A stretch of 29,796 nt of DNA from CAYXGZ01 sp964464755 (GTDB lineage: Bacteria > Planctomycetota > MHYJ01 > JACPRB01): NCBI GenBank assembly GCA_964464755.1, contig CAYXGZ010000045.1, positions 1 to 29,796 on the forward strand. Direction: 5' to 3'. Of the stretch, positions 16,298 to 23,550 are shown one piece after another. The translations under genes and the position numbers were made by a program. Under the pieces are notes generated by a model. The model made no database searches, was not told where the DNA came from, and saw only the letters and a list, made by a program, of their open reading frames with translations. Position 1 is the first letter of the stretch; each line of letters opens with the position of its first letter.

Positions 16298-16579
16298 CTA
16301 CCTCCGCGGGGCCGGCGCCCTCGGGGCCGCCGCCGTCGCGGACGGCGCGCGCCCCGGATCGATCCCCAGCTCGTGCGCCCGCTTCGCCAGGCCCCCGGGG
16401 GCCCGCGCGGCCTGCACGGTCAGCAGCGCGGCGCGCTGCTCGAGGACCGCCTCGTGGAGGCGCTTCCGCGCCGCCACGAGCCGGTACCGGAGCTCCACGC
16501 CCCGCACCTCCAGGAACACGGCGCCGAGCGCGAGGACCAGGACGATCCACGCCGCCAGGGCCGCCCGCGTCACGCTCAT
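16298..16579 (-). CDS. ftsL: FtsL-like division protein
   Basis: A 93-aa bitopic membrane protein: a short cytoplasmic start, one membrane helix (about 7-25, ALAAWIVLVLALGAVFLEV), then a helical, probably coiled-coil segment (RYRLVAARKRLHEAVLEQRAAL) and an Ala-Pro-rich tail. Size, topology and position between rsmH and ftsI are those of FtsL, which varies too much in sequence for recognition by motif. The ATG overlaps the rsmH stop as ATGA. Confidence 0.8.
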   Translation of the reverse strand: MSVTRAALAAWIVLVLALGAVFLEVRGVELRYRLVAARKRLHEAVLEQRAALLTVQAARAPGGLAKRAHELGIDPGRAPSATAAAPRAPAPRR

Positions 16580-17475
16580 GCCGCCTCCGTCCGCTCCGCG
16601 GCCCGGAGCTTCGCGCTCCGCGACCTCGGGTTCGCCCGCCGCTCGTCGTCGCCCGGCCCGAGCGGCTTCTTCGTCAGCACCGTCCAGCGCCCGGCCTTCG
16701 CGCCGTCGCGCAGGGCGTTCTTCACGATCCGGTCCTCGAGGGAGTGGAACGAGATCACCGCGATCCGCCCCCCCGGGGCCGCCAGGTATACATCGGCCGT
16801 CCGCAGCGCTTTCTGCAGGTTCTCGAGCTCCCGGTTCACCGCGATCCGCAGCCCCTGGAAGGCCCGCGTCGCCGGGTGCAGCCTCCCCCCCCTCGCGATC
16901 CGCGCGACGAAGGCGGCGAACGCCGTCGTCGTCCCCAGGGCCAGCCGCTCCCGCCTCGGGAGCTTCCCCAGGGCCCGGGCGATGGCCCGGGCCCTGGGCT
17001 CCTCCCCGTACTGGCGGAAGATCCGCTCCAGTTCCCCCTCGTCCAGATCCGCCAGAAGCTCGGCCGCCGTCCGTCCGGTCCGCCGCGACATGCGCATGTC
17101 GAGCGGACCCTCCTTCGAGAAGCTGAACCCCCGCGATGCGTCGTCGAGTTGAAGGCTGGACACCCCGAGGTCCAGCAGCAGGCCGTCCACGGCCCGCACG
17201 CCCAGGTTGTCAAGGACCGGCCCGAGCTCCGCGCAGGAGGCCCGGACCACCGTCACCGCCGATCCGAACCGGGCCAGCCGCTCCTCGGCGAGCGCGGCGG
17301 CCTCCTCGTCCCAGTCGAGCCCGATCAGCCGGCACTGCCCGGCCGCGGCGTCGAGCACGGCCTCCGCGTGGCCCCCGAGGCCCAGCGTGCCGTCGACGTA
17401 GACCCCTCCCGGCCTCGGCCGCAGGAAGTCCACGACCTCCCGCGCCATGACCGGGGCGTGGAACGGGGCGCTCAC
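16576..17475 (-). CDS. rsmH: 16S rRNA (cytosine1402-N4)-methyltransferase
   Basis: A 299-aa SAM-dependent methyltransferase (MraW) acting on 16S rRNA in the decoding centre. Seen: FHAPVMAREVVDFLRP at the start, SAM-binding VDGTLGLGGHAEAVL, LLLDLGVSSLQLDDASRGFSF, and the C-terminal VISFHSLEDRIVKN with ANPRSRSAKLRA, which is diagnostic. I take GTG 17475, which places the HxPV motif about eight residues in as in homologues; an in-frame GTG at 17550 would add 25 unlike residues. Confidence 0.95.
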   Translation of the reverse strand: MSAPFHAPVMAREVVDFLRPRPGGVYVDGTLGLGGHAEAVLDAAAGQCRLIGLDWDEEAAALAEERLARFGSAVTVVRASCAELGPVLDNLGVRAVDGLLLDLGVSSLQLDDASRGFSFSKEGPLDMRMSRRTGRTAAELLADLDEGELERIFRQYGEEPRARAIARALGKLPRRERLALGTTTAFAAFVARIARGGRLHPATRAFQGLRIAVNRELENLQKALRTADVYLAAPGGRIAVISFHSLEDRIVKNALRDGAKAGRWTVLTKKPLGPGDDERRANPRSRSAKLRAAERTEAA

Positions 17476-17596
17476 GCCCGTCCCCGGGCGGCGGGAAGGA
17501 TGGCGAGGATCCGAGTCCGCGGGTTCCCCCTCTGTCCGGTACGACCGCACAGCCCACGTCCCATCCCCTCGCGATCCGCCGCGCCGCCCGGACCGG

Positions 17597-17881
17597 TCAC
17601 CACAGGAACGTCGCGGCGATGCGGCGGAGGATGGACCGGGACCACTGCGAGACGGAGGCCTTCTCGGAGATCTTCACGAGCGCCCACACCTCGTCGCTCA
17701 GGTCCACGGCCGCGAACTCCGGCCCCATCGCGCGCAGCTTCCTCACCTTCGAGACCATGCGGTCGAGCTCCGACCGCACGGCGGCCATCTCGAAGTCCGT
17801 CGGGACGCGCTTCTCGGTCTTCAGGCGCGCCACGAGACCCCGGACGCCCTCCGCCGACGACACTCCCCCGTCGTTTGGCAT
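17597..17881 (-). CDS. Unknown 94-aa protein inside the division cluster
   Basis: A small, charged, mainly helical protein that I cannot assign to a family. ATG 17881 is preceded by a GAGAGGGGAG purine run. Visible features: residues 15-50 rich in Arg/Lys/Glu with heptad-like spacing (VRSELDRMVSKVRKL), then a possible amphipathic segment and the terminal RRIAATFLW. There is no signal peptide or clear membrane helix. It occupies the place between mraZ and rsmH, which are usually adjacent, so it is likely co-transcribed with division genes; any role in division is inference. Confidence 0.7.
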   Translation of the reverse strand: MPNDGGVSSAEGVRGLVARLKTEKRVPTDFEMAAVRSELDRMVSKVRKLRAMGPEFAAVDLSDEVWALVKISEKASVSQWSRSILRRIAATFLW

Positions 17882-17946
17882 GCTCCCCTCTCTCCCCGTT
17901 CGTACCGGCCCGCGCCCGGTATCCCCCCGCGCGCGGGCCCCCTCGA

Positions 17947-18411
17947 TCAACGTTTCGGTTTCAACCCCTCCGCGATCGCCCCGCGCACCTTCTCCAGGTC
18001 GCGCCGGGCGCGTTCGGCCCATTCCTTGCGGTCCCAGATCTCCAGCCACTCGTCGACGCCCACCATCACCACCTCGCGGCCCAGCCCGGCGAAGTCGACG
18101 AGCTTCGGCGGGATGACGAAGCGCGACTGCGAGTCCAGCAGGGCGAACTCGGAGTGCGCGGCGTAGATGCGCAGCACCTGGAGCGGGTCCGAGGCGCCGT
18201 GCGCGGCCGACTTGATCTGCTCCTGCTGGCGGGCGTAGCCGGGCCGCGTGTAAAGGCGGAGGCAGCGCTCGCCCTTGAGCGGGTCGGCGAGGATGAAGAA
18301 CCCCTTGCGGTCCTCGGGGTCGGTGATGAACACTTTGAACTTCGCCGGGAGGACCAGGCGACCCTTCTCGTCGAGCGTCAGGTCCTGCTCACCCAGGAAG
18401 CCCAAGAACAT
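17947..18411 (-). CDS. mraZ: MraZ transcriptional regulator
   Basis: A 154-aa double SpoVT/AbrB-type DNA-binding protein, normally the first gene and a repressor of the division and cell-wall cluster. Seen: first repeat LDEKGRLVLPAKF (about 12-25) and second repeat LDSQSRFVIPPKL (about 90-105). ATG 18411 gives the family-typical start MFLGFLGEQDLTLDEKGR and has GGAG nine bases upstream; ATG 18426 and GTG 18456 are in frame but lengthen it atypically. The promoter and a terminator-like hairpin lie upstream. Confidence 0.93.
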   Translation of the reverse strand: MFLGFLGEQDLTLDEKGRLVLPAKFKVFITDPEDRKGFFILADPLKGERCLRLYTRPGYARQQEQIKSAAHGASDPLQVLRIYAAHSEFALLDSQSRFVIPPKLVDFAGLGREVVMVGVDEWLEIWDRKEWAERARRDLEKVRGAIAEGLKPKR

Positions 18412-18476
18412 GGTCAGGCGCTCCATGCCGTGGTTGGCCGTTCCACACGGCTCCACTTTCTTCCACTCACGCGGAC

Positions 18477-18501
18477 AAGAAAAACCGCCCCTCGGGGGCG
18501 G
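18477..18501 (-). terminator. Intrinsic-terminator-like hairpin in the mraZ leader
   Basis: On the minus strand CCGCCCC (18501-18495), loop CGA and GGGGCGG (18491-18485) form a perfect 7-bp GC stem followed by TTTTTCTT (18484-18477). It is a canonical rho-independent terminator in the mraZ direction, yet lies between the predicted mraZ promoter and the gene. It may act as an attenuator, or end minus-strand read-through coming from the lpxH operon. Confidence 0.7.
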
Positions 18502-18517
18502 CCTCTTGACGCGTGTA

Positions 18518-18545
18518 ACTATATCCGTAGCGCAGGTGGGGTCAA
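18518..18545 (-). promoter_or_regulatory. Promoter of the mraZ/dcw operon
   Basis: The minus strand reads TTGACC (18545-18540), a 16-nt spacer and TATAGT (18523-18518). Predicted start is near 18511, about 10 nt before the terminator-like hairpin and about 100 nt before mraZ. Confidence 0.65.
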
Positions 18546-18748
18546 GCCCGAAATCCGTCGATTCCGCGCGAAAAACGCGGTTTCCACCCCCCGTAAAGCA
18601 CCCCCCACGGGATGGGGGCCCGCCTTGACCCCGCCCCCACGGCTGGTGGAGCGCTCAAGGCGGCTCCGCGCGGCCCCGGGATAATTTTTCCAGTGAACGC
18701 GCCGGCGCGCCGATATTTCCTTCGGTAGCCTTGTCCCCGGGGGCGACG
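18546..18748. other. Intergenic region between the divergent mraZ and receiver-like genes
   Basis: With the mraZ leader this is the longest gene-free stretch in the window (18412-18748). It holds runs of C on the plus strand, including two GGGGGGTG copies 14 nt apart on the minus strand, a hairpin CCGCG/CGCGG around 18564-18580, and GATAAT at 18692-18697, a possible weak -10 for the plus-strand gene without a convincing -35. I see no coding frame or RNA gene that I can support. Confidence 0.5.
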
Positions 18749-19366
18749 ATGAACCTCCTCGTGTACGACGATCCGCCGACGATCGGCCACCTGCTGCGCG
18801 CCGCGCTCGCCGGCGGCCGGCACCGCGCGTCGAGCAGCGCGTCCGTCGGGGACGCGAAGCTCAAGCTCGACACCGGGCTCTTCGACGCGGTCATCCTCGG
18901 CGCCTCCGGCGCTCCGCGCGAGGTCGCCGAGCACCTGGAGCACGAGCACCCCGCCCTGCCGATCGTTCTCGCCGGCGTCGCCCGCGAGATCCCCTGCGTC
19001 GACCCCATCGCCGCGTGCCTCGTCCGCCCGATCCGCATCGGCGCGCTGCACGCGAGCCTCCGCCTCCTCGAGCGCCGCCTCGAGGCCGCGCGAGCCGCCC
19101 ACCACGACGTCCCCGTCGACCTCGTCCTCGGCGAGCGCCGCCTCGCCTGCCGCGTCGTGCGCCGCTCCGCGGGCCGCCTCCTCCTCGAGGCCGTCGCGGG
19201 CTGCCCCCTCGAGGGGCTGCCCGACGGGATCGAGGCGGGGCTGCAGCGCGCGGTCGAGGGCGCGGCGGAGCCGATCCGCGCGTCCGGCCGGGTGCTCTTC
19301 CACGAGGGCCGCCGCCTGGTGGCGGTCGGCGTCGACGACGAGGCGCTCGCGGCCTCGCTCTCCTAG
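18749..19366 (+). CDS. Degenerate response-regulator-receiver-like protein, function unknown
   Basis: A 205-aa protein. Residues 1-115 follow the receiver-domain pattern (MNLLVYDDPPTIGHLLRAAL, then FDAVILGASG, LPIVLAG, and VRPIRIGALHASL) but the phospho-acceptor Asp is replaced (VILG), the Thr/Ser position is Ala and the conserved Lys of KP is Arg, so phosphorylation is unlikely. The C-terminal ~90 residues (VDLVLGERRLACRVVRRSAGRLLLEAV) might be a small beta-rich domain of the PilZ kind, but no RxxxR-D/NxSxxG motif is seen. ATG 18749 is preceded by GGGGGCG. Its stop is one base from the convergent lpxH stop. Confidence 0.7.
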   Translation: MNLLVYDDPPTIGHLLRAALAGGRHRASSSASVGDAKLKLDTGLFDAVILGASGAPREVAEHLEHEHPALPIVLAGVAREIPCVDPIAACLVRPIRIGALHASLRLLERRLEAARAAHHDVPVDLVLGERRLACRVVRRSAGRLLLEAVAGCPLEGLPDGIEAGLQRAVEGAAEPIRASGRVLFHEGRRLVAVGVDDEALAASLS

Positions 19367-19367
19367 C

Positions 19368-20087
19368 TCACGCCGTCGGCGCGAACGTCCACTCCCGCCC
19401 GTCGAACTCCAGCGTGTCCGCGCCGCCGTCCCAGTCCCCCACCACGACGAGCGTCCGCGTCCGCCCGCCGACCTTCTCCTGCAGCCGCTGCGGGCGGTGG
19501 ATGTGCCCCACGACGAGCAGGTCGACGCCGCGCTCGAAGAACGGGCGCGCCCCCGCGAGGAGGTCGTCCTCCGTCCAGTCGTAGGCGGGCGTCGTCTTCC
19601 TCGAGACCTTCTTGAAGCCGCGGGCCAGCGACTTGCCGATCCCCGCGGGGATCGCCAGCACGGCCGCGCGAACCGCGCGGTTCTTCATCACGCGCCGGTA
19701 CGCCGCGTACTTCGGGTTCCGGTTGTAGATGAAGTCCCCGTGGGCGCAGTGCACCTTGAGGCCGCCGAGCTCGAGGTCGAGCCCCTCGCCCGCGACGACG
19801 CAGCCCGTGCGCTTCTCGAACGACTCCTCGACGAGGTAGTCCCGGTTGCCGTGCAGGAAGTCGACGCGGACCCCGGCGTCGGCGGTGCGGCGGAGCTCCT
19901 CGAGGACCTCGCGGTAGTCCGGCCCGTCGAGGTGGCGGGGGCCGATCCAGTAGTCGAAGACGTCGCCGAGAAGGACGAGGCGGGAGAGCGAGGGCCGGCG
20001 GGAGCGGAGGAAGCCGAGGAAGCGGCGGTTCCCCTCGGGGGCGCCCGGGCGGAGGTGGACGTCGCCCGCGAAGAGGACGGAGCCCAT
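19368..20087 (-). CDS. lpxH: UDP-2,3-diacylglucosamine diphosphatase-like metallophosphoesterase
   Basis: A 239-aa calcineurin-like phosphoesterase, predicted to cleave UDP-2,3-diacylglucosamine to lipid X in lipid A synthesis on the inner face of the membrane. Seen: metal-site blocks GDVHL (D9, H11), LLGDVFDYWIG, LHGNRDYLV, CAHGDFIYNRN and VGHIHRP. FDYWIG and GNRDYL are characteristic of LpxH and its close relatives. It starts 2 nt before the end of the GspJ-like gene on the same strand, so it is the last gene of the pseudopilin operon, an unusual partner. A related phosphoesterase with another nucleotide-lipid substrate is the alternative. Confidence 0.85.
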   Translation of the reverse strand: MGSVLFAGDVHLRPGAPEGNRRFLGFLRSRRPSLSRLVLLGDVFDYWIGPRHLDGPDYREVLEELRRTADAGVRVDFLHGNRDYLVEESFEKRTGCVVAGEGLDLELGGLKVHCAHGDFIYNRNPKYAAYRRVMKNRAVRAAVLAIPAGIGKSLARGFKKVSRKTTPAYDWTEDDLLAGARPFFERGVDLLVVGHIHRPQRLQEKVGGRTRTLVVVGDWDGGADTLEFDGREWTFAPTA

Positions 20088-20089
20088 CC

Positions 20090-20953
20090 CTATCCCATCG
20101 GGATCCAGATGGTCTTCTGGAGCGTGCGCTCCTGGCGGGCCTTGTTGTCCTCGACGATCGTCAGGGTGACGCGGATGAACGGGACGCGGATCGGCGTGAG
20201 GCCGGGGGCGCCGACGCCGTCGTTCTCGCCCTGCCCGTTGCCGAGCGGGTCGTTCTTCCCGCCGGGGACCACGAGGCTCGTGAAGTACGACGGGTCCAGC
20301 TGCGAGAACTGCTGGTTGCTCGCGAAGTACTCGAGGTTGAAGTGCGTGACGAAGGTGCAGAGCTCCGCGTCGTTCACGGCGATCTGCCGGGAGTCGAGCG
20401 GCATCTGGTCGTAGGCGCCCGAGCCCGGGTTGAAGATGCGGGTGCGGCGCAGGAGCGTGTAGAGCGGCCGGCCCTCGGGGAAGTTGGCGGACGGGAAGGT
20501 GCGGCCGCGGTCCGGGTCGCCCTTCTGCAGCACGCCGTTGGGGGCGAGCGCCAGGTTGCCGGGCACCAGCTCGTAGGTCACCTCGGCCGTCTGGACGGTG
20601 TCGGCGACCGTCGTCGTGCTCCGGAAGATCAGGCGGTCGGCCCCGCCGTGGGTGTGGCCGCCGGAGACGCCGTAGCGCGGGTGCTCGGCGCCGTCCTTGC
20701 CGAGGAGCGAGCTGCCGTTGTCCATGCAGAAGCGCTGCTGGCCGGAGTTGAAGGCGAGGCAGCCCAGGAGGTCGTTCTCGAGCATGTCGAGCGCGTACCG
20801 GGCCTGGGTGTAGACGTGCGTCCGGGACTGGCTGTCGGTCACCACCTTCGTGGTGTTGAAGAAGATCATGGTGATCGCGGAGAGGAGGATCACCATGAGG
20901 ATGATCGAGATCAGCAGCTCGATCAGCGTGAAGCCGCGCCGGCGTCCGGTCAT
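20090..20953 (-). CDS. Pseudopilin GspJ-like / type IV pilin-like protein
   Basis: A 287-aa protein with a class III signal: basic MTGRRRG, cleavage before F8, then FTLIELLISIILMVILLSAI with the conserved Glu at mature position 5. The long C-terminal region is globular. Size, place as last pilin gene and the ALDMLENDLLGC segment fit minor pseudopilin GspJ or PilW. AGGAGCGGGAC precedes the ATG. It belongs to a type II secretion or pilus-like machine whose ATPase and secretin are not in the window. Confidence 0.85.
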   Translation of the reverse strand: MTGRRRGFTLIELLISIILMVILLSAITMIFFNTTKVVTDSQSRTHVYTQARYALDMLENDLLGCLAFNSGQQRFCMDNGSSLLGKDGAEHPRYGVSGGHTHGGADRLIFRSTTTVADTVQTAEVTYELVPGNLALAPNGVLQKGDPDRGRTFPSANFPEGRPLYTLLRRTRIFNPGSGAYDQMPLDSRQIAVNDAELCTFVTHFNLEYFASNQQFSQLDPSYFTSLVVPGGKNDPLGNGQGENDGVGAPGLTPIRVPFIRVTLTIVEDNKARQERTLQKTIWIPMG

Positions 20954-20962
20954 GTCCCGCTC

Positions 20963-21697
20963 CTATTTCGTGGCCACGCGCGACGTGATCGTCGCGATGT
21001 GCTTCTTCGGCTGCCGCTTCTCCGGCTCCTCGACCTCGGTGCCGCGGCCGACGTTCTGGCTGGACGGAATGAGCCGGAAGAGGTTGATCTGGTACTCGTA
21101 GAGCTTGCAGAGCGGCTCGAGGTCGTTCACGGTCCAGGCCCCGCCGTTGGGCTTGGTCTGCTGGAGCAGGTAGCCCAGGGTGTTGACCTTGCGGACGCGG
21201 AAGGAGAACGCGAACTGGTCGAGGGGGTCCGTGGAGTCGTTCTCGCCCCGGTGCCACTTCAGCGTCTCCTTGGTCCAGGGGTCGCTGCCGAGCACGAAGG
21301 CGGGCTGGGACTCGACCTCGGGGGAGGCCGCCATGTTCCCGGGGTGGTGCCTCCACATGGAGCCGGCGTTGCCGCCCGCCATGCCGTCGCCGAAGCGGGG
21401 CAGCTGGAACTGGTAGATCACGCGCTGGCCGCTGACCTCGAGGTCGTGCGTCAGGGTGGCCGACCAGATGCCGCTGGAGGGGTCGAAGCTCGCGAACCGC
21501 GTCGCGTTCGTCAGGGCGTTGGCGACGGACTCGCCGACGATCGCGCCCGTGGTCATCTGCATCGAGTCGTTCGCCGAGTCGAGCGCCGGCGGGAAGAGCG
21601 CCAGGATGCCCACGATGCCGAGCACCATGACGATCAGCGCCAGCAGGATCTCGATCAGCGTCAGGCCCCGCTCGCGCCGGGGCGCGCCGTGTCGCAT
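20963..21697 (-). CDS. Pseudopilin GspI/PilV-like protein
   Basis: A 244-aa protein with a prepilin signal (MRHGAPRRERG, then LTLIEILLALIVMVLGIVGI). The mature part opens with ALFPPALDSANDSMQMTTGAIVGESVANAL, a pattern common in PilV/GspI-like proteins of Planctomycetes-type genomes. ATG 21697 is chosen over the in-frame GTG four codons upstream because GGAGG lies 5 nt before the ATG and overlaps that GTG. It lies between GspH-like and GspJ-like genes as in gsp operons. Confidence 0.85.
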   Translation of the reverse strand: MRHGAPRRERGLTLIEILLALIVMVLGIVGILALFPPALDSANDSMQMTTGAIVGESVANALTNATRFASFDPSSGIWSATLTHDLEVSGQRVIYQFQLPRFGDGMAGGNAGSMWRHHPGNMAASPEVESQPAFVLGSDPWTKETLKWHRGENDSTDPLDQFAFSFRVRKVNTLGYLLQQTKPNGGAWTVNDLEPLCKLYEYQINLFRLIPSSQNVGRGTEVEEPEKRQPKKHIATITSRVATK

Positions 21698-21710
21698 CGT
21701 CGCCTCCACG

Positions 21711-22280
21711 CTACTTCGACTCCTCTTCGCCGGTCAGGAAGTGCCACTTGCGGATCTTCCCGGCCGAGGGGTCGATGTCCATGCAGATGATGTAGGGCTG
21801 GCCCTTGGTGGCCAGGATGACGTCGCCCGACTCGCGGTTCTCGCGGAGCGCGGCCTCGAAGGTGCTCGACGCCGTGTCGAGGAAGCCCGTCGAGTAGCCG
21901 CTCGGGTTGATGCCGATGTAGTCCGGGGCCTTCTTGAAGAAGACGCCCTTGGGCAGCTCGAGCGCCCGGGCCTCGACCTCGCGGTCCTGCGCGTCCGGGA
22001 GCTTGCTGTTGTTCGTGTCCTCGAAGATGCGGATCCGCCCGTCGCCGTCCTTCGAGTTCTCGAACTTCACGAAGTGCAGGATGCGCTTCTCGGCCGCGTG
22101 CTGCTTGGCCTGGGAGATCGCCGTCGCGACCATCGTGGCGCCGCTGCGGATGCCCTGGCCCCGGAGGAAGACGCCCATCATCGCCACGGAGGCCCCCGCG
22201 AGCATCGTGATGATGATGACGACCACGATCATCTCGATGAGCGTGAAGCCCGCCGCGCGCCGCCGACGTCGTCCGGTCAT
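21711..22280 (-). CDS. Pseudopilin GspH-like protein
   Basis: A 189-aa protein with a type IV prepilin leader: MTGRRRRRAAG, then FTLIEMIVVVIIITMLAGAS, conserved E5 of the mature protein. The following ATMVATAISQAKQHAAEKRI segment matches the GspH N-terminal helix region. GGGAGGAACCGG precedes the ATG. Third of five co-directional pilin genes and probably a minor component of the pseudopilus tip. Confidence 0.85.
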   Translation of the reverse strand: MTGRRRRRAAGFTLIEMIVVVIIITMLAGASVAMMGVFLRGQGIRSGATMVATAISQAKQHAAEKRILHFVKFENSKDGDGRIRIFEDTNNSKLPDAQDREVEARALELPKGVFFKKAPDYIGINPSGYSTGFLDTASSTFEAALRENRESGDVILATKGQPYIICMDIDPSAGKIRKWHFLTGEEESK

Positions 22281-22296
22281 CCGGTTCCTCCCGTCG

Positions 22297-22815
22297 CTAC
22301 TCGTCCCGCCAGTTGCCGATGTCGTCCTCGTCGGTCTTGTCGTTGGGGCCGTCCGACCAGATGTCGACGCCCCGCTTGTTGTGCGTCCCCGGGTTCTTGT
22401 AGTGCAGGACCCGGGTCCAGGCGTCGATCAGCTCGGAGGGCGGGTCGGGGTAGGTGTTCGTCGCCCCCGCGTCGAGCATGTCCTTCTTGAACGCCATGAA
22501 GGCGTCCTTCTCGATGATCACGTCCGCCGAGCCGTCCTGGGACTTGCTCTCGATCTTCTTGCGGTTCCGCCCCAGGTAGAGGTGAAGGTTCGCCGACTCC
22601 TTCTGGGGCTGGGCGGGCGGGTAGAGGCCGTAGTCCGTCTTGTAGTTCTCGCACTGCGTGTGCAGCGTCTCGATGAAGGCCCGCGTCTTCGCGATGCGCG
22701 CCCGCTCGATGACGCCCCGCACCATCACGACGAGGAGCGCCATCAGGATCGTGATGATGGTGATCACGACCAGGATCTCGACGAGCGTGAAGCCCCCGCG
22801 GCGCGTGCGTTGCAT
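22297..22815 (-). CDS. Major pseudopilin GspG-like protein, copy 2
   Basis: A 172-aa GspG-type protein. ATG 22815 gives the leader MQRTRRGG, then FTLVEILVVITIITILMALL. Typical GspG features follow: ENYKTDYGLYPP (pairing helix and loop) and, near the C-terminus, HNKRGVDIWSDGPNDKTDEDDIGNW, an intact calcium-binding loop of the D(L/I)WSxG...DDIxNW type. It follows the first GspG-like gene by 11 nt. Confidence 0.88.
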   Translation of the reverse strand: MQRTRRGGFTLVEILVVITIITILMALLVVMVRGVIERARIAKTRAFIETLHTQCENYKTDYGLYPPAQPQKESANLHLYLGRNRKKIESKSQDGSADVIIEKDAFMAFKKDMLDAGATNTYPDPPSELIDAWTRVLHYKNPGTHNKRGVDIWSDGPNDKTDEDDIGNWRDE

Positions 22816-22826
22816 GTCGTCCCGTC

Positions 22827-23294
22827 CTAGTCCCAGTTGTTGCAGCCCTTTTCCGCCTTGCCGCAGTCCATGCACCAGAGGTCGATGCCCCGCTTGTTGT
22901 GCTGGTCCGGGTCCTTCTGGTTCGTCTTGGAGTTCACGGCGCAGTTGCGGTACTTCACCGGGTCGTCCACGTGGATGACGCTCATGATGTTCTCGTTCTC
23001 GTCGAGCATCTCCGGCTTGAACTCGAAGTACGACGACTGCCGCGCCGTGCTCCGCTTCAGGGGCTTCGCGAGCATGTGCGACTCGAAGGCCGCGTTGCTC
23101 GGGGGGAAGCCGCCGTTGTCCGTCTCGTACATCTTGGCGGCCGTCGTCAGCTGCTCGAAGAGGCCCCGCTGCGAGCCCTGGCGGCCCGTGCAGAGCGCCT
23201 TCATGATGGCCGGCAGGAGGAGCGCCGCGAGCAGCGCGATGATGACGATGACGACCAGCAGCTCGACCAGGGTGAACCCGTCGCGACGCTTCAT
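22827..23294 (-). CDS. gspG: Major pseudopilin GspG-like protein, copy 1, with a Cys-rich C-terminal loop
   Basis: A 155-aa GspG paralogue: leader MKRRDG, then FTLVELLVVIVIIALLAALL, with E5 of the mature protein. The middle has AKMYETDNGGFPPSN and the end has HNKRGIDLW, both as in GspG. The usual calcium-binding loop after DLW is replaced by CMDCGKAEKGC, with another Cys at KYRNC, so this loop may be held by a metal or disulfides. First gene of the pilin operon; GAGG lies 6 nt before the ATG and a clear promoter upstream. Confidence 0.88.
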   Translation of the reverse strand: MKRRDGFTLVELLVVIVIIALLAALLLPAIMKALCTGRQGSQRGLFEQLTTAAKMYETDNGGFPPSNAAFESHMLAKPLKRSTARQSSYFEFKPEMLDENENIMSVIHVDDPVKYRNCAVNSKTNQKDPDQHNKRGIDLWCMDCGKAEKGCNNWD

Positions 23295-23346
23295 AACGAC
23301 CTCACGCCAATGGCGAATCCGTCGGAATTCACTTTTCCGCCCATCC

Positions 23347-23376
23347 AGTATAGGCCCCCCCGCGGGAGGGGGTCAA
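23347..23376 (-). promoter_or_regulatory. Promoter of the pseudopilin operon
   Basis: The minus strand reads TTGACC (23376-23371), an 18-nt spacer and TATACT (23352-23347). Transcription would start near 23340, about 45 nt before the first pilin ATG. The spacer contains a self-complementary CCC-CGCGGG tract. The stretch 23377-23550 between this promoter and the divergent plus-strand gene shows nothing else I can support. Confidence 0.7.
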
Positions 23377-23550
23377 ACCCTTTAGGAAAAGGCGGGACGA
23401 TTCGGGGGCCGAGGTGGCGTCGAGGTCCGTGACCGGGTACGGCTCATGATCCCGCTCCTTGAACGCTCCACGGCATCCGACGCCGCGCCCCGCCGGGCCG
23501 TGCAGGACTTCCCCGTTGCCGGACCGCGCCGGACCGGGCACAATCGTCGC

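Noticed and set aside
18561..18582. Plus-strand terminator made by the CCGCG/CGCGG hairpin
   Set aside because: The stem is only 5 bp with a large loop and the T-run after it is three bases, and no plus-strand gene ends nearby.
18584..18640. MraZ-box repeats upstream of mraZ
   Set aside because: GGGGGGTG and TGGGG runs occur on the minus strand, but not as three TGGGN repeats with 10-nt spacing, so the region may simply be G-rich.
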